Part shown: positions 27,249-37,682 of the stretch, piece after piece
Position numbering within the stretch: position 1 is the first letter of the stretch
Layout: every line of letters starts with the position of its first letter
DNA from: Ligilactobacillus salitolerans
Lineage (GTDB): Bacteria > Bacillota > Bacilli > Lactobacillales > Lactobacillaceae
Direction of reading: 5' to 3'
Length of the DNA: 64,000 nucleotides
Assembly: GCF_003864415.1 (NCBI RefSeq)
Contig: NZ_BFFP01000004.1
Span: forward strand, 1-64,000
Position numbers and translations under genes: made by a program
The notes under the pieces: model-generated
What the model saw: the letters and a program-made list of their open reading frames with translations, nothing else
What the model was told of the DNA's origin: nothing
Databases searched by the model: none

Positions 27249-27917
27249 TTACTCCCTTGGATCCTGGCGGTCTTTGATCAGTGTTGCGATATCATCCAGC
27301 CTTTCCTTATTTTGCCGGTAAAACTTCGGGTCAGTCTGTTTGACTTGTTGGAAGAAACGGCTGCCATCCTCGCCTAAAGCCAATGCAACTATCCCCCGCT
27401 GAAAATTGACGCGGACGTTGGCTGGATCCTTAGCTAAAGATTTATCATAGTAATTTTGTGCGTTTTTAAAGTCTCCAAGCGCTAAAAAGCAATCACCTAA
27501 CAGGGCAGATGGACTCGGATCCGCCGGCCGCTTTTCGCTGACTGTCAGTGCATAAGCCAAGGCTTGCTGATATTGCTGCTGGGCATAGTAGCTCTGAGCT
27601 AGCATCATCAACGAATCCAAGCGCAGTTTTTGATCTGTCACTAAATCAAATTGTTGGACTGCTTGCGTGTACATACCAGCGGAGTAGTAGACATTTCCCA
27701 AACCATAATGCAGAATATTTTGTTTGGCGGGCTCTTTTTCAAAAACATTGAGTCCCTTTAAAAAAAGCTCTTCCGCCTGTTGAAAGCTTTGCATTTCTGT
27801 TAACATACTGCCCAAATCATAGTATCTTCGAGGTTCATAAGGATCGTCGTCCAGAGCTTTGATCATTTTCTGGACGATTTGTTGATTTTTTTTCTGTTGT
27901 GCATTTCTTAATCCCAC
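27249..27917 (-). CDS. Tetratricopeptide repeat protein
   Basis: The 222-residue product is built almost entirely of tetratricopeptide repeats: four to five units, e.g. PRRYYDLGSMLTEMQSFQQA, GLGNVYYSAGMYTQA and ALLGDCFLALGDFKNAQNYY. It has no signal or membrane segment. TPR proteins are protein-binding scaffolds; the partner is unknown. The start is a GTG after AGGAG with nine-base spacing. It precedes recD2 by five bases, an arrangement also seen in other lactobacilli and Bacillus (the yrrB-recD2 pair), but a shared function is unproven. Confidence 0.88.
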   Translation of the reverse strand: MGLRNAQQKKNQQIVQKMIKALDDDPYEPRRYYDLGSMLTEMQSFQQAEELFLKGLNVFEKEPAKQNILHYGLGNVYYSAGMYTQAVQQFDLVTDQKLRLDSLMMLAQSYYAQQQYQQALAYALTVSEKRPADPSPSALLGDCFLALGDFKNAQNYYDKSLAKDPANVRVNFQRGIVALALGEDGSRFFQQVKQTDPKFYRQNKERLDDIATLIKDRQDPRE

Positions 27918-27948
27918 TTCTAACTTCTCCTAACTTGACGCTCAAAAA

Positions 27949-28605
27949 TCACACCGTATCATTTTTAGTTAGTTTTCTTGATAGATAATCCGTTTTGTTC
28001 CATTCCAAGCACTTAAAATGAGCTCCCTTGTCAGTTGTAGACAAAATAGTTGTACTGGTATTGGTCAACCCGCCCCGTTTACGGATCCTTTCCAGGGGAA
28101 CTCCCTGCAAATGACGGATCTCAGCACATAAGGCAGCCCCGTGAGAAACAATGATCACATTTTCTTGCGGGTAACGACGGCAAATTTCTAAGATCTTAGG
28201 GGTCATTCTAGCAAACAATTCTTGAAAAGATTCCGCTTCAATTTTCGTTGGATCATATCGTTCAGGAAAATGCCTAAAACTTTCTAATTCTTCCGGGTAT
28301 TGAGCTTGAACATCCTCAAAAAGCATTCCTTCCATTTTACCTAAATTGAATTCGGCAAAAGCTTCATCAGCAACAATATTAAGTGGTTGATCTAACTTAG
28401 TTTCTAAAGTTTGCGCGGTCACGCGGGCACGTCTAATAGGACTAGTATAAATTTTTGCAAAACGATATTGATTTAAAAAAGACGCCAGTTCTCCAATTTC
28501 ACGAATACTTTCAGGCAATAAAGGTGAATCACCATGAGCCCCTTGATAACGCCCCTCTAAATTCCATTGCGTACGTCCATGTCTTACAAAAAATAATTTT
28601 GTCAT
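27949..28605 (-). CDS. Histidine phosphatase family protein (phosphoglycerate mutase-like)
   Basis: The N-terminal FFVRHGRTQWN carries the phosphoryl-accepting His and an Arg of the active site. The later VSHGAALCAEI carries the second His, and the Arg of SPIRRARVTAQT completes the pocket. At 218 residues it fits the cofactor-independent phosphatase branch and is not the glycolytic mutase. The substrate cannot be inferred. It is the first gene of the operon with the TPR gene and recD2. Confidence 0.9.
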   Translation of the reverse strand: MTKLFFVRHGRTQWNLEGRYQGAHGDSPLLPESIREIGELASFLNQYRFAKIYTSPIRRARVTAQTLETKLDQPLNIVADEAFAEFNLGKMEGMLFEDVQAQYPEELESFRHFPERYDPTKIEAESFQELFARMTPKILEICRRYPQENVIIVSHGAALCAEIRHLQGVPLERIRKRGGLTNTSTTILSTTDKGAHFKCLEWNKTDYLSRKLTKNDTV

Positions 28606-28693
28606 ATTTTCCCGTCCTTTATTAGGATAATGATTTAATTATCTCACAAACACTGCAAAAAAGAAAAAGTTTGAACAAAACTTAAAATCCATT

Positions 28694-28729
28694 AAAAAAA
28701 GAAGAAAGCGTATCATTTCGCTTTCTTCT
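28694..28729 (-). terminator. mnmA terminator
   Basis: GAAGAAAGCG and CGCTTTCTTC (28701-28710 and 28719-28728) form a perfect 10-bp stem, followed on the minus strand by seven T, just after the mnmA stop. Confidence 0.9.
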
Positions 28730-28735
28730 CAGTTA

Positions 28736-29863
<1,128 letters not shown>

Positions 29864-29932
29864 TTAAATCACCATCATTCATTTAGATTCTGAATCTATA
29901 CGATTTGAAGGTCGTTTTATTCAGTAAATTTA

Positions 29933-29941
29933 AGTGTAGCA
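29933..29941 (-). promoter_or_regulatory. Probable mnmA promoter (extended -10)
   Basis: On the minus strand TATGC-TACACT ends at 29933, about 70 bases upstream of the mnmA start and in the gap after DUF1831. I see no clear -35. Confidence 0.45.
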
Positions 29942-30038
29942 TAAAAGCTTTACTTTTAAAAGGTAACCATCTGCTTGGCCTCAGCCTAACAGTCCCCGTG
30001 GACAACCTTGGCACTGATCACCCAGCTTTGCTTGCCAA

Positions 30039-30380
30039 CTAGACTAAAGTGATAATATTTCTTTCCTGCAGATCATGCAACAAATAACCCAGCTGCTCTG
30101 ATTGAGCTTTAATATCACCCGTTTTAAAAATGTTGACCTCTTTTAAACCGTTCGCGGTCGTAGTCGACATTTTGAATTTTTTCAAATCTGCATCAACGAC
30201 AATTTTTAATTTTAAGGAAACATTAGCAGAAACATTGGGATCCAAAGCTCTTTCCAGTTGAAACTTGCCGGCTTTCTTCTCCCTAAAACCTGCGTCCCTT
30301 AAAGCATATTTCTTTAGACCAGCCGCTAAGCTGTATTCATTCGTGTCTCCTAAGATCCGATTCTTTTCTGTTGCTGCCAT
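30039..30380 (-). CDS. DUF1831 family protein
   Basis: This 113-residue cytosolic protein belongs to a family that is largely confined to lactobacilli and relatives and is found next to cysteine desulfurase and mnmA. The sequence is Lys-rich with an alpha-beta pattern (NEYSLAAGLKKYALRDAGF) and no cysteine, so it is not a sulfur carrier. It follows iscS by 22 bases. Its position suggests a role in the persulfide transfer chain or tRNA thiolation, but this is inference. Confidence 0.85.
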   Translation of the reverse strand: MAATEKNRILGDTNEYSLAAGLKKYALRDAGFREKKAGKFQLERALDPNVSANVSLKLKIVVDADLKKFKMSTTTANGLKEVNIFKTGDIKAQSEQLGYLLHDLQERNIITLV

Positions 30381-30402
30381 ACTGATACTCTCCCCTTACT
30401 GT

Positions 30403-31545
30403 CTATTTTTTGATGATCTCTGTTAAGATTTGAATCAAATCGGCAATATCTTCACTAGTTGTATATGCTCCGAAACTAAACCGTAAAGACTCGCTGACCC
30501 TCGGATCATTGGGACCAAACATTGCAGTTAACACATGTGAAGGTTCCAACGATCCGGCCGTGCAAGCAGATCCCGCTGAGGCTGAGATCCCTTTTAAGTC
30601 AAGGTTAGTCAGCAAAACCGCAGCTTTTTGGTTTTTAAACCAGATATTGATCACATGCGGTAATTCGCCGTCCGCAATTTTTCCATTGACCTCAAACTCG
30701 ATCCCGTTATCTTGCAGACCGCTGGTTAACTGCTGCTTAAACCCATAATACCGTTCTCTATGTTCTGCTTTGACCGCAGCAGGATTGAGTTCAATCGCTT
30801 TGGTAAAACCAGCAATTGCAGGAATGTTTTCTGTTCCCGCTCGCCGTTTTAATTCTTGGTCTCCACCTTTAAGAAGAGGTTCAAAGTTGCGCTCAGAACG
30901 CCGGTACAAAAAACCGCTCATCTTCGGACCATTCAGTTTATGGGCAGATGTTGACAATAAGTCGATCTGATCGGCCTGAACATCGATGTCCAATAAGCCG
31001 TAAGCCTGAACCGCATCGGTATGGAACCAGGCGTTAGAATCTGCCACGATCGCCCCGATCTCGTGGATCGGCATTTTCGCACCGACTTCATTATTGCCCA
31101 TCATGATCGACACTAGGATCGTATCATCTCTAAGGGCGTGCTTTAAATCCGCCAGACTGATCTGACCATTCTCATCAACCGGCAGATAAGTGACCTCAAA
31201 ACCCTGTTCTTCTAAGAAATGCATTGGTTTTAAGACAGCCTCGTGTTCAACACTTGTTGTGATCAGATGCCTGCCTTCATCTTTTCTGGCTAGAGCAGTA
31301 CCAACGATTGCTGTATTATCGCTTTCTGTCCCCCCGCTGGTAAAGATGATCTCATTATCATTATTTGCATTGATCGAGTCTGCGATCACATGTCTGCTTT
31401 GGTCCAATATCGTACGAGCTTGCCTGCCATAATAATTTGTAGCAGAAGCATTGCCAAACGTTGTTTTCATGACCTTGCTCATCTCGTCGATCACAGCTGG
31501 AGCCATTGGCGTTGTGCCCGCATTATCAAGATAGATATGCTTCAA
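30403..31545 (-). CDS. Cysteine desulfurase (IscS/NifS family)
   Basis: This PLP enzyme takes sulfur from cysteine as a protein persulfide for tRNA thiolation and other acceptors. The product begins IYLDNAGTTPM and carries TSAHKLNGPKMSG with the PLP lysine. Near the C-terminus SAGSACTAG holds the catalytic Cys on a flexible loop; SSACTAG-type loops are typical of class I enzymes. The start is TTG at 31545, after AAAGGTG. The context with DUF1831 and mnmA indicates dedication to tRNA 2-thiolation. Confidence 0.95.
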   Translation of the reverse strand: MKHIYLDNAGTTPMAPAVIDEMSKVMKTTFGNASATNYYGRQARTILDQSRHVIADSINANNDNEIIFTSGGTESDNTAIVGTALARKDEGRHLITTSVEHEAVLKPMHFLEEQGFEVTYLPVDENGQISLADLKHALRDDTILVSIMMGNNEVGAKMPIHEIGAIVADSNAWFHTDAVQAYGLLDIDVQADQIDLLSTSAHKLNGPKMSGFLYRRSERNFEPLLKGGDQELKRRAGTENIPAIAGFTKAIELNPAAVKAEHRERYYGFKQQLTSGLQDNGIEFEVNGKIADGELPHVINIWFKNQKAAVLLTNLDLKGISASAGSACTAGSLEPSHVLTAMFGPNDPRVSESLRFSFGAYTTSEDIADLIQILTEIIKK

Positions 31546-31664
31546 TTTTCTTTACACCTTTCATACAATTACAAACCGGTCCAAACAGGAGCTATTGGAT
31601 AATTGTTGGCTGACTTTTTTCTTCCAACTAATCACTGCCTGACCTATTTAAATACCTCACAAAA

Positions 31665-32348
31665 CTAAGCTAGCAAATTCAAGATCATTTGCGCCGAGCG
31701 GCGGCCAGCTTCAATGACAAATTCATCAAAACTCTGCCCCGCGTTTTCGTCACCAACGTCAGACATTGCCCGAATTACAACGTATGGACAGTTAAACTGG
31801 TAGGCGGTTTGCGCAACAGCCGCCCCTTCCATTTCACAGCACAAAGCTGTCGGGTATATTTTCTTGATGCGTGCAATTTCTTGCTGATCAGCAACAAACT
31901 GATCACCAGACACGATCAAGCCTTTTTTTGTTTCAAGCCCTGTTTTAACAGCTGCTTGCTCGATCTGTGCTAGTAAATTTTGATCTGCAGGATAAACCTG
32001 CGGTTGCTGTGGCAGCTGTCCCAACTTATAACCAAAAGCAGTCGCATCCGCATCATGATAGGCTGCGCCTGTTGAAAGTACTAAGTCGCCCACGCGAAGA
32101 CCCGCGCCGATCCCGCCGGCAGAACCCGAATTGATCACTGCATCTACTTTAAAGTCCACGATCAATAAAGCCGTAGTGATGGCAGCTTGCACCTTGCCAA
32201 TTCCGGAGCGGACTAGCACAACTGGCTGTCCGTTGATTTGACCCGTGTAAAAATCAATGCCGCCAATGTTAGTTTGATTCATGTCGGTCAAATTAACCAA
32301 CAATTCCTTAATTTCCTCTTCCATTGCACAAATAATTCCATACTTCAT
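31665..32348 (-). CDS. mtnN: 5'-methylthioadenosine/S-adenosylhomocysteine nucleosidase
   Basis: MtnN cleaves methylthioadenosine and S-adenosylhomocysteine to adenine and the thioribose sugar, recycling products of SAM-dependent reactions and giving the precursor of AI-2. The start MKYGIICAMEEEI includes the catalytic Glu12; VIRAMSDVGDENAG near 195-208 includes the catalytic Asp. The length of 227 is normal. It lies after the small membrane protein and before iscS; no luxS is present nearby. Confidence 0.96.
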   Translation of the reverse strand: MKYGIICAMEEEIKELLVNLTDMNQTNIGGIDFYTGQINGQPVVLVRSGIGKVQAAITTALLIVDFKVDAVINSGSAGGIGAGLRVGDLVLSTGAAYHDADATAFGYKLGQLPQQPQVYPADQNLLAQIEQAAVKTGLETKKGLIVSGDQFVADQQEIARIKKIYPTALCCEMEGAAVAQTAYQFNCPYVVIRAMSDVGDENAGQSFDEFVIEAGRRSAQMILNLLA

Positions 32349-32413
32349 TAACTTTGTCTTCCTCTTTTCTACTCCAGATTTGTCTTTTGTTCTCTCTTTA
32401 ATAACAAATCCTT

Positions 32414-32722
32414 TTAAAAATTAATAAACCTCATGACCAAAAATACCGCAATGATCAATAAGACCAGTACCAAAATAATTTTATCAAGCCGTTTTTGCAG
32501 CCGTTTTTGTTTTTCATCATTTTGTAAGTTCTCATATTTCTCTTTAGAGGCACGACGAGAGAGCGGTTCACTGTTCCCGTCAGCACTCTCAGACTGAAAT
32601 TCCGCCTGCTGAGGTTCTTTGGGGTTAACCTGGTCTCGCTTTTTTCTGCTGAATAGTCTCAGCCACTTGCTAGTTGCGGCTTGCTTGGGTTTGCTTCTGC
32701 GCAGCTTTTCTTTATCATCCAT
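32414..32722 (-). CDS. Small tail-anchored membrane protein of unknown function
   Basis: The 102-residue product is highly charged (Lys, Arg, Glu, Gln) for about 80 residues and ends in a single hydrophobic segment (IILVLVLLIIAVFLVMRF). It therefore looks like a tail-anchored protein with a cytoplasmic basic/acidic domain. I cannot assign a family. GGAG is seven bases before the ATG. It is three bases from nudF and 65 from mtnN, so it belongs to the dapF-nudF-mtnN operon, a context also seen in other lactobacilli. Confidence 0.8.
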   Translation of the reverse strand: MDDKEKLRRSKPKQAATSKWLRLFSRKKRDQVNPKEPQQAEFQSESADGNSEPLSRRASKEKYENLQNDEKQKRLQKRLDKIILVLVLLIIAVFLVMRFINF

Positions 32723-32725
32723 AGG

Positions 32726-33271
32726 TTATTGCTCCATTAATTGCCAGAATAAGACTGCCATGATCGTTTTAGCGTCGCAGATCTCACCGCGTTCGATAGC
32801 AGCATTGATTTCTGAACGCGATAAGGCAACAATTTCAAGCAGTTCGTCTTTATCCTGAGGCAGCTCCTTTTTCACGGGAGTTAAGTTGCTGGCATGATAA
32901 AGATACATTTTTTCATCTGAAAAACCTGGTGAACTAAAAAAGGTCGATAATAATTCATAGTTTTCGGCGTGATAACGCGTCTCCTCGTTCATTTCTCGTT
33001 GTGCAGTCTTAAGCGGTTCTCCCTGTTCGTTTGCCTCGATCTTACCTGCCGGAACTTCAAGGGTAACTTGTCGCAACGGTTCGCGCCATTGCCTGATAAA
33101 AATCATTTTATCTGCAGCGGTGATGGCGACAACGGCAACCGCTCCAGGGTGCTTAACGATTTCTCTTTTCGCCGGCCGACCATCGGGCAGTTCAACAGTT
33201 TCCAAATCTAAATCGACGACATGCCCGTGGTAAATGTGCTTAACAGCTTTTACTTTTTCTTCAAAATCCAT
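32726..33271 (-). CDS. nudF: ADP-ribose pyrophosphatase (Nudix family)
   Basis: This Nudix hydrolase cleaves ADP-ribose and related sugars to AMP and sugar phosphate. The 181-residue product has the NudF-type fold with EVPAGKIEAN and SPGFSDEKMYLY flanking the Nudix box. The box reads G-x5-E-x9-REMNEETR and differs from the consensus in two ways: two extra residues before REx2EE, and Arg in place of the final Gly. The metal-binding glutamates are kept, so activity is likely. It lies between dapF and the tail-anchored protein. Confidence 0.92.
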   Translation of the reverse strand: MDFEEKVKAVKHIYHGHVVDLDLETVELPDGRPAKREIVKHPGAVAVVAITAADKMIFIRQWREPLRQVTLEVPAGKIEANEQGEPLKTAQREMNEETRYHAENYELLSTFFSSPGFSDEKMYLYHASNLTPVKKELPQDKDELLEIVALSRSEINAAIERGEICDAKTIMAVLFWQLMEQ

Positions 33272-33294
33272 AAATTACCTGCTCCTCTGCTAAA

Positions 33295-34290
33295 TCATTT
33301 ATTCGTTTGCTCAACAGCAGCCGCAAAACCGAGATATGCAGCCTGCTCACCGCTATCTTGCCAAACCAGCGAAGCAAAATTTCCCTGCATTGCTTCTTTT
33401 AGATTCAAAGTTACTTCAGCAACAAATGTTGCATTTCCGATCAAGGAGATCCAGTACTCGCCATTTTCTCGCTGATGGACCACGGTTTTAACCATTCCCC
33501 CAGGATTATTGACCCTCAGTTCTTTTTCAAGACCGCGTTGTCCTAAAACCTGCATCACATACAGTAAACTTGAAGCACTCATTGCAGTTCCGCATGCATT
33601 CGTCAGACCAACTCCACGTTCGTATGTCCGCACAAATATTTCATTTTCAGCTAAGATCTCAACAAAACTGACGTTGACCCCGTCAGGAAAATAAGGGTTA
33701 GCACTGTTCAAGCGTGCACCAAGTTCAACAAGCTGATCTCCTGCCAGGGTCGCATGATCAACAAATGCGATCAAATGCGGATTAGGGACTGCTACAGCCG
33801 AAAACTTGAGGCTTGGCGACAACTCTGGAATAATTGTATCCTGCAATTCAGCATGATCAAGATGCATTCCGATATCTGCTGCCTGGAAACTGACCGGCGA
33901 AATTTCGACATCGAAAGCCGGTACTTGATCAGCAAATTGTTTTGCGCCTTTAACTTGCAAATTAGCCTGCATTGTCTCAACTTGAAAGGTCTCATCATTT
34001 GTCAGGCTATTTTTTTCAGCAAGGTAACGTGCTACCGTCCGCAAACCATTCCCGCACATACTTGCTTCACTGCCATCAGCATTGATCACCCGCATCCGTG
34101 CCAGGGCGCCCTTGTTAGATTTAGTGACCAGGAGCAGCCCATCGGCACCTCCAGTGGTACCTTTTTTACGGTCGCACATCTGCTGGGCGAGTGTTCTGAT
34201 TTCTTTTTCATTTAACGGTTCGCTGAGTTTCGTCTGATCCAATAAGAAAAAGTCGTTGCCAGAACCGTGTACTTTTAAAAGTTTTACCAT
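33295..34290 (-). CDS. dapF: Diaminopimelate epimerase
   Basis: DapF interconverts LL- and meso-diaminopimelate in lysine and cell-wall synthesis. Both catalytic cysteines are present, in SMCGNG (Cys79) and NACGTAM (about 230). The start is ATG 34290 (MVKLLKVHGSGNDF), preceded by GAGGT; the longer in-frame form adds unconserved residues. At 331 residues it is longer than the roughly 275 of the E. coli enzyme, with the extra residues mostly at the C-terminus. It heads the operon with nudF. Its presence fits meso-DAP or lysine biosynthesis; the rest of the pathway is not in the window. Confidence 0.95.
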   Translation of the reverse strand: MVKLLKVHGSGNDFFLLDQTKLSEPLNEKEIRTLAQQMCDRKKGTTGGADGLLLVTKSNKGALARMRVINADGSEASMCGNGLRTVARYLAEKNSLTNDETFQVETMQANLQVKGAKQFADQVPAFDVEISPVSFQAADIGMHLDHAELQDTIIPELSPSLKFSAVAVPNPHLIAFVDHATLAGDQLVELGARLNSANPYFPDGVNVSFVEILAENEIFVRTYERGVGLTNACGTAMSASSLLYVMQVLGQRGLEKELRVNNPGGMVKTVVHQRENGEYWISLIGNATFVAEVTLNLKEAMQGNFASLVWQDSGEQAAYLGFAAAVEQTNK

Positions 34291-34412
34291 AATTAAATTA
34301 CCTCTTCGTTGGTAAATTTTATTGTGAAGCATCCAAGATCCAGAATTTTAGGACTCCCGGTACACTCAAATATTCAAAAAGACTGCCTCTATCGAGTAGA
34401 CTATCAGCTTTT

Positions 34413-34421
34413 ATCATAGCA
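34413..34421 (-). promoter_or_regulatory. Probable dapF operon promoter (extended -10)
   Basis: On the minus strand TTTGC-TATGAT ends at 34413, about 120 bases before dapF. This leaves a leader of roughly 115 bases in which I see no convincing riboswitch. Confidence 0.45.
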
Positions 34422-34452
34422 AATTTTTGCCGTCTCTGCGAAAAAAAATACT

Positions 34453-34489
34453 CAAAAAACCAAGCAAGAATTGGTGCATCTTGCTTGGT
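34453..34489 (-). terminator. ileS terminator
   Basis: A perfect 10-bp stem ACCAAGCAAG/CTTGCTTGGT (34459-34468 and 34480-34489) is followed on the minus strand by six T, 19 bases past the ileS stop. Confidence 0.9.
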
Positions 34490-34507
34490 CCCAGAATTTT
34501 ACTAAAT

Positions 34508-37303
34508 TTATTCTAAACCTTCTTGAATTGCTTCAGGATAATTTTCTGTGACGATCGTGGTACAACTTTGACATAGTTGCGGGAAACGCTCGTCTTGCCC
34601 AATATCTTGTTTGATCATCCGGCAGCGTGGACATACTTCGCCTTGGGCGTGAGTAACCTGAACAGCAACTTTGTCAAACTTATGCGCTGTTTTTGGCGCC
34701 TCATCCAAAGCATGGATGTGCAGGTCAGAAACGATCAACAATTGACGCACATTAGCATGCAGCTCATCTAAAAGCGCTGCAACACTATCTGTCACATACA
34801 GATCAACTTGGGCTTCGAAAGATTTACCGATCAGCTTCTGATCACGTGCTTCTTCCAAAACTTTAAAGACATCTGAGCGGACCTTCATAAAGTCATGCCA
34901 GCGTGACAAGAGCTTTTCTTCCCCATCATGGTATTCAACACTTGGCATCTCAGCTAATTGAACGAATTCCTCAGGTTCCTGCAAAAATTCCCAGATCTCT
35001 TCGGTCGTATGCGGGATGATCGGTGTTAACAATTTAGTCAAGCGTACCGCAACATCATAGAGAACAGTTTGCATTGAACGACGCTTATGACTATCAGCGG
35101 CTTCGATATAAACCACATCTTTAGCAACATCTAGATAAAAGGCAGACAGCTCAGTTGAAATAAAGTTGATCAAGCGCTTATAGATGTCCATAAAATCATA
35201 ATTGGCATAATCATCCAAAATCTGCTTGGTAAAGTGATTGATCTCAACTTCCATGTACTGATCGATTGCTTCCAACTCATTATAAGCAACCCGGTCTTTA
35301 CTTGGATCAAAATCAGTTGTGTTAGCCAGCAAGAAACGAATCGTGTTGCGCACCTTCCGATAACTTTCAGAGATCTGCTTAAAGCTTTCCATTGAGACCC
35401 GGACATCAGCAGAAGAATCAACACTGGCAGCCCACAAGCGAATGATCTCAGCGCCCATCTGTTTGATAACTTTTTCTGGTACGATCGTATTGCCTAAAGA
35501 TTTACTCATCTTACGGCCTTTGCCATCCAAGGTGAATCCTTGCGAGAGCACCTGCTTATATGGTGCCTGACCTGAAAAAGCAACGCTCGTGATCAAACTA
35601 GAGTTAAACCAGCCACGGTATTGATCAGAACCTTCTAAATACATATCAGCTGGATAGGTCAGATAATCACGATCGGCTAAAACACCCTGGTGTGAAGAAC
35701 CAGAATCAAACCAAACATCCATGATATCAGTCTCTTTCGTGAATGTACCATTTGGTGAATGCTCACTGGTAAAGCCTTCTGGCAAAAGATCCTTGGTTTC
35801 TCTTTCGAACCAAACGTTTGAACCATGTTCAGCTACTAATTGGGCAACATGCTCAATCGTCTCAGGGGTCATGATCGGCTCACCGTCCTCACCATAGAAA
35901 ATCGGCAACGGTACACCCCAGACGCGTTGACGGGAAATGACCCAATCGCCGCGATCTCGAATCATATTGTGCAGCCGTTTTTGCCCCCAATCAGGGAAGA
36001 ATTTTACACCATCGATTTGGTCTAAGATCTGGTCCCTGATTTTGTCAACAGAAGCGAACCACTGCGGTGTCGCTCTGAAAATGATCGGCTTCTTGGTCCG
36101 CCAGTCAAATGGATAACTATGTTCATAATCCACTTCTTTCAATAAAAGACCAGCTTGTTCAAGTTTATCCAAAGAAATTTTGTTAGCATCTTCATAGAAG
36201 ACACCGGCAAAATCAGCGCCTGCCTCATCAGTCAGATAACCCTTGTCATCAACAGGCACAAAGATATCCAACCCATATTGCCGGCCAACATTAAAGTCAT
36301 CTTCACCAAAGCCGGGAGCTGTATGAACTAAACCAGTCCCAGCGTCTAATGTTACAAAATCACCCAGCATCGTCACTAGCTTGCGCTCAGGATAAAATGG
36401 ATGTTGTGCCAATACATTTTCTAACTGGGCACCTTTAACAGTTTTCAAAACTTTGACATTTTTCCAACCGAAAAGCTCAGCGTTGTTTGCAACTAATTCC
36501 GCGGCCAAGACGTACTTCTTGTCAGAACCTTCCGGCAAGACAACAGCATAATCAAAATTGGCGTCGATCGTGATCCCTTCAGAGCCAGGGATCGTCCAAG
36601 GTGTAGTAGTCCAGACAACCATGTATGTGTCCCCTTCATCCAAGACACCTTGGCCATCAACCACTTGTTCACCATAAAAGGCAGAAGGAGAAGTCACATC
36701 ATGATACTCAACTTCAGCTTCAGCCAAAGCAGATTCAGATGACCAAGACCAAAAGACTGGCTTCTTACCCTTATAAATCAGGCCTTTCTCAGCCATCTTA
36801 CCAAAGACACGGATCTCATGCGCTTCAAATGAAGGGTCCAAGGTCACATATGGGTGATCCCATTCTCCCGTAACGCCCAAGCGTTTAAAGTCTTCCCTTT
36901 GTTTATCAACCTGCTCTAAAGCAAATTCACGGCATTTTTCCCGAAATTCAGCAACCGACAAAGTTTTACGGTCAACACCGGCTTTTTTGAGCTGCTGTTC
37001 AATTGGCAAACCATGAGTATCCCAACCTGGAACATAAGGTGCCCGAAAGCCCATCATCGACTTCGAACGGACGATAAAGTCCTTTGAGATCTTGTTTAAT
37101 GCATGGCCCATATGGATGTTTCCGTTCGCATACGGAGGTCCGTCATGCAAAATAAAACTCGGTTTAGCTTCGTTTAATTTTTGCCGTTTTTCATAAACTT
37201 TATTTTCCTCCCAGACTTGCTGACGCTCTGCCTCCCGGACAGGAAGGTTGCCGCGCATTGGAAATTTAGTTTTCCCAAGATTTAATGTATCTTTGACTCT
37301 CAT
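34508..37303 (-). CDS. ileS: Isoleucyl-tRNA synthetase
   Basis: IleRS charges tRNA-Ile and edits valine. The 931-residue product has the HIGH-type motif [10 protein letters not shown], the large CP1 editing insert, and the KMSKS loop [10 protein letters not shown]. The C-terminal zinc finger is CPRC...CQSC, marking the bacterial type with a zinc-binding tail. It closes the dcw cluster after divIVA and is preceded by an Ile-specific T-box, so its expression should follow the charging state of tRNA-Ile. Confidence 0.98.
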   Translation of the reverse strand: MRVKDTLNLGKTKFPMRGNLPVREAERQQVWEENKVYEKRQKLNEAKPSFILHDGPPYANGNIHMGHALNKISKDFIVRSKSMMGFRAPYVPGWDTHGLPIEQQLKKAGVDRKTLSVAEFREKCREFALEQVDKQREDFKRLGVTGEWDHPYVTLDPSFEAHEIRVFGKMAEKGLIYKGKKPVFWSWSSESALAEAEVEYHDVTSPSAFYGEQVVDGQGVLDEGDTYMVVWTTTPWTIPGSEGITIDANFDYAVVLPEGSDKKYVLAAELVANNAELFGWKNVKVLKTVKGAQLENVLAQHPFYPERKLVTMLGDFVTLDAGTGLVHTAPGFGEDDFNVGRQYGLDIFVPVDDKGYLTDEAGADFAGVFYEDANKISLDKLEQAGLLLKEVDYEHSYPFDWRTKKPIIFRATPQWFASVDKIRDQILDQIDGVKFFPDWGQKRLHNMIRDRGDWVISRQRVWGVPLPIFYGEDGEPIMTPETIEHVAQLVAEHGSNVWFERETKDLLPEGFTSEHSPNGTFTKETDIMDVWFDSGSSHQGVLADRDYLTYPADMYLEGSDQYRGWFNSSLITSVAFSGQAPYKQVLSQGFTLDGKGRKMSKSLGNTIVPEKVIKQMGAEIIRLWAASVDSSADVRVSMESFKQISESYRKVRNTIRFLLANTTDFDPSKDRVAYNELEAIDQYMEVEINHFTKQILDDYANYDFMDIYKRLINFISTELSAFYLDVAKDVVYIEAADSHKRRSMQTVLYDVAVRLTKLLTPIIPHTTEEIWEFLQEPEEFVQLAEMPSVEYHDGEEKLLSRWHDFMKVRSDVFKVLEEARDQKLIGKSFEAQVDLYVTDSVAALLDELHANVRQLLIVSDLHIHALDEAPKTAHKFDKVAVQVTHAQGEVCPRCRMIKQDIGQDERFPQLCQSCTTIVTENYPEAIQEGLE

Positions 37304-37427
37304 ATGACCTGCTCCTCTTTGATTTTTAAGTTCCTGCTTACCAATAAATTACTAGACAGAGTACTATTTTCTCTGCCAAAACAGCCCGGACTAGCCGTAG
37401 AAAACTAATTCAAAAAATGAATTTTCC

Positions 37428-37680
37428 AAAAGAAAAGAACCCCGCCCCCAAAGGGACGAAGTTCTCGTGTTACCACCCAAATTCGATACAGCAAAAAGCG
37501 GTATCCTCTTGCATCCGTTAACGGGTATGAACCGGTCAAATCCAGCGATAGTTGCCTATGTACTTTAGGACCCAACAAATCTTTCAGGGGATGATAAACA
37601 TTCAGCTCACAAGCATCGACCTTGCACCAACCATCGACTCGCTTAGCCGTTTACTGAAATTCTTGTTCTCCTGACGATGC
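37428..37680 (-). promoter_or_regulatory. T-box riboswitch (isoleucine) upstream of ileS
   Basis: Reading the minus strand, a stem I region begins just past the divIVA stop. It carries AUC codons (37595-37590; an Ile codon) in an internal loop preceded by GAA. Further on is the T-box element GGGTGGTAACACG (37466-37478), with TGGT for pairing to the tRNA 3' end. A terminator stem follows (GAAC...GTTC, 37436-37465) with a T-run. An ATC specifier agrees with the ileS gene downstream. The leader begins about 380 bases before ileS. Confidence 0.92.
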
Positions 37681-37682
37681 TT

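Noticed and set aside
33754-34215. Plus-strand open frame antisense to dapF
   Set aside because: It mirrors a well-defined dapF gene, lacks a ribosome binding site and has no recognisable motif.
34291-34412. Lysine-riboswitch-like string GATAGAGGC...GGGAG in the dapF leader
   Set aside because: Only two short strings agree with the L-box core; the leader is about 115 bases, too short for the five-helix lysine aptamer, and no terminator or sequestering hairpin follows.
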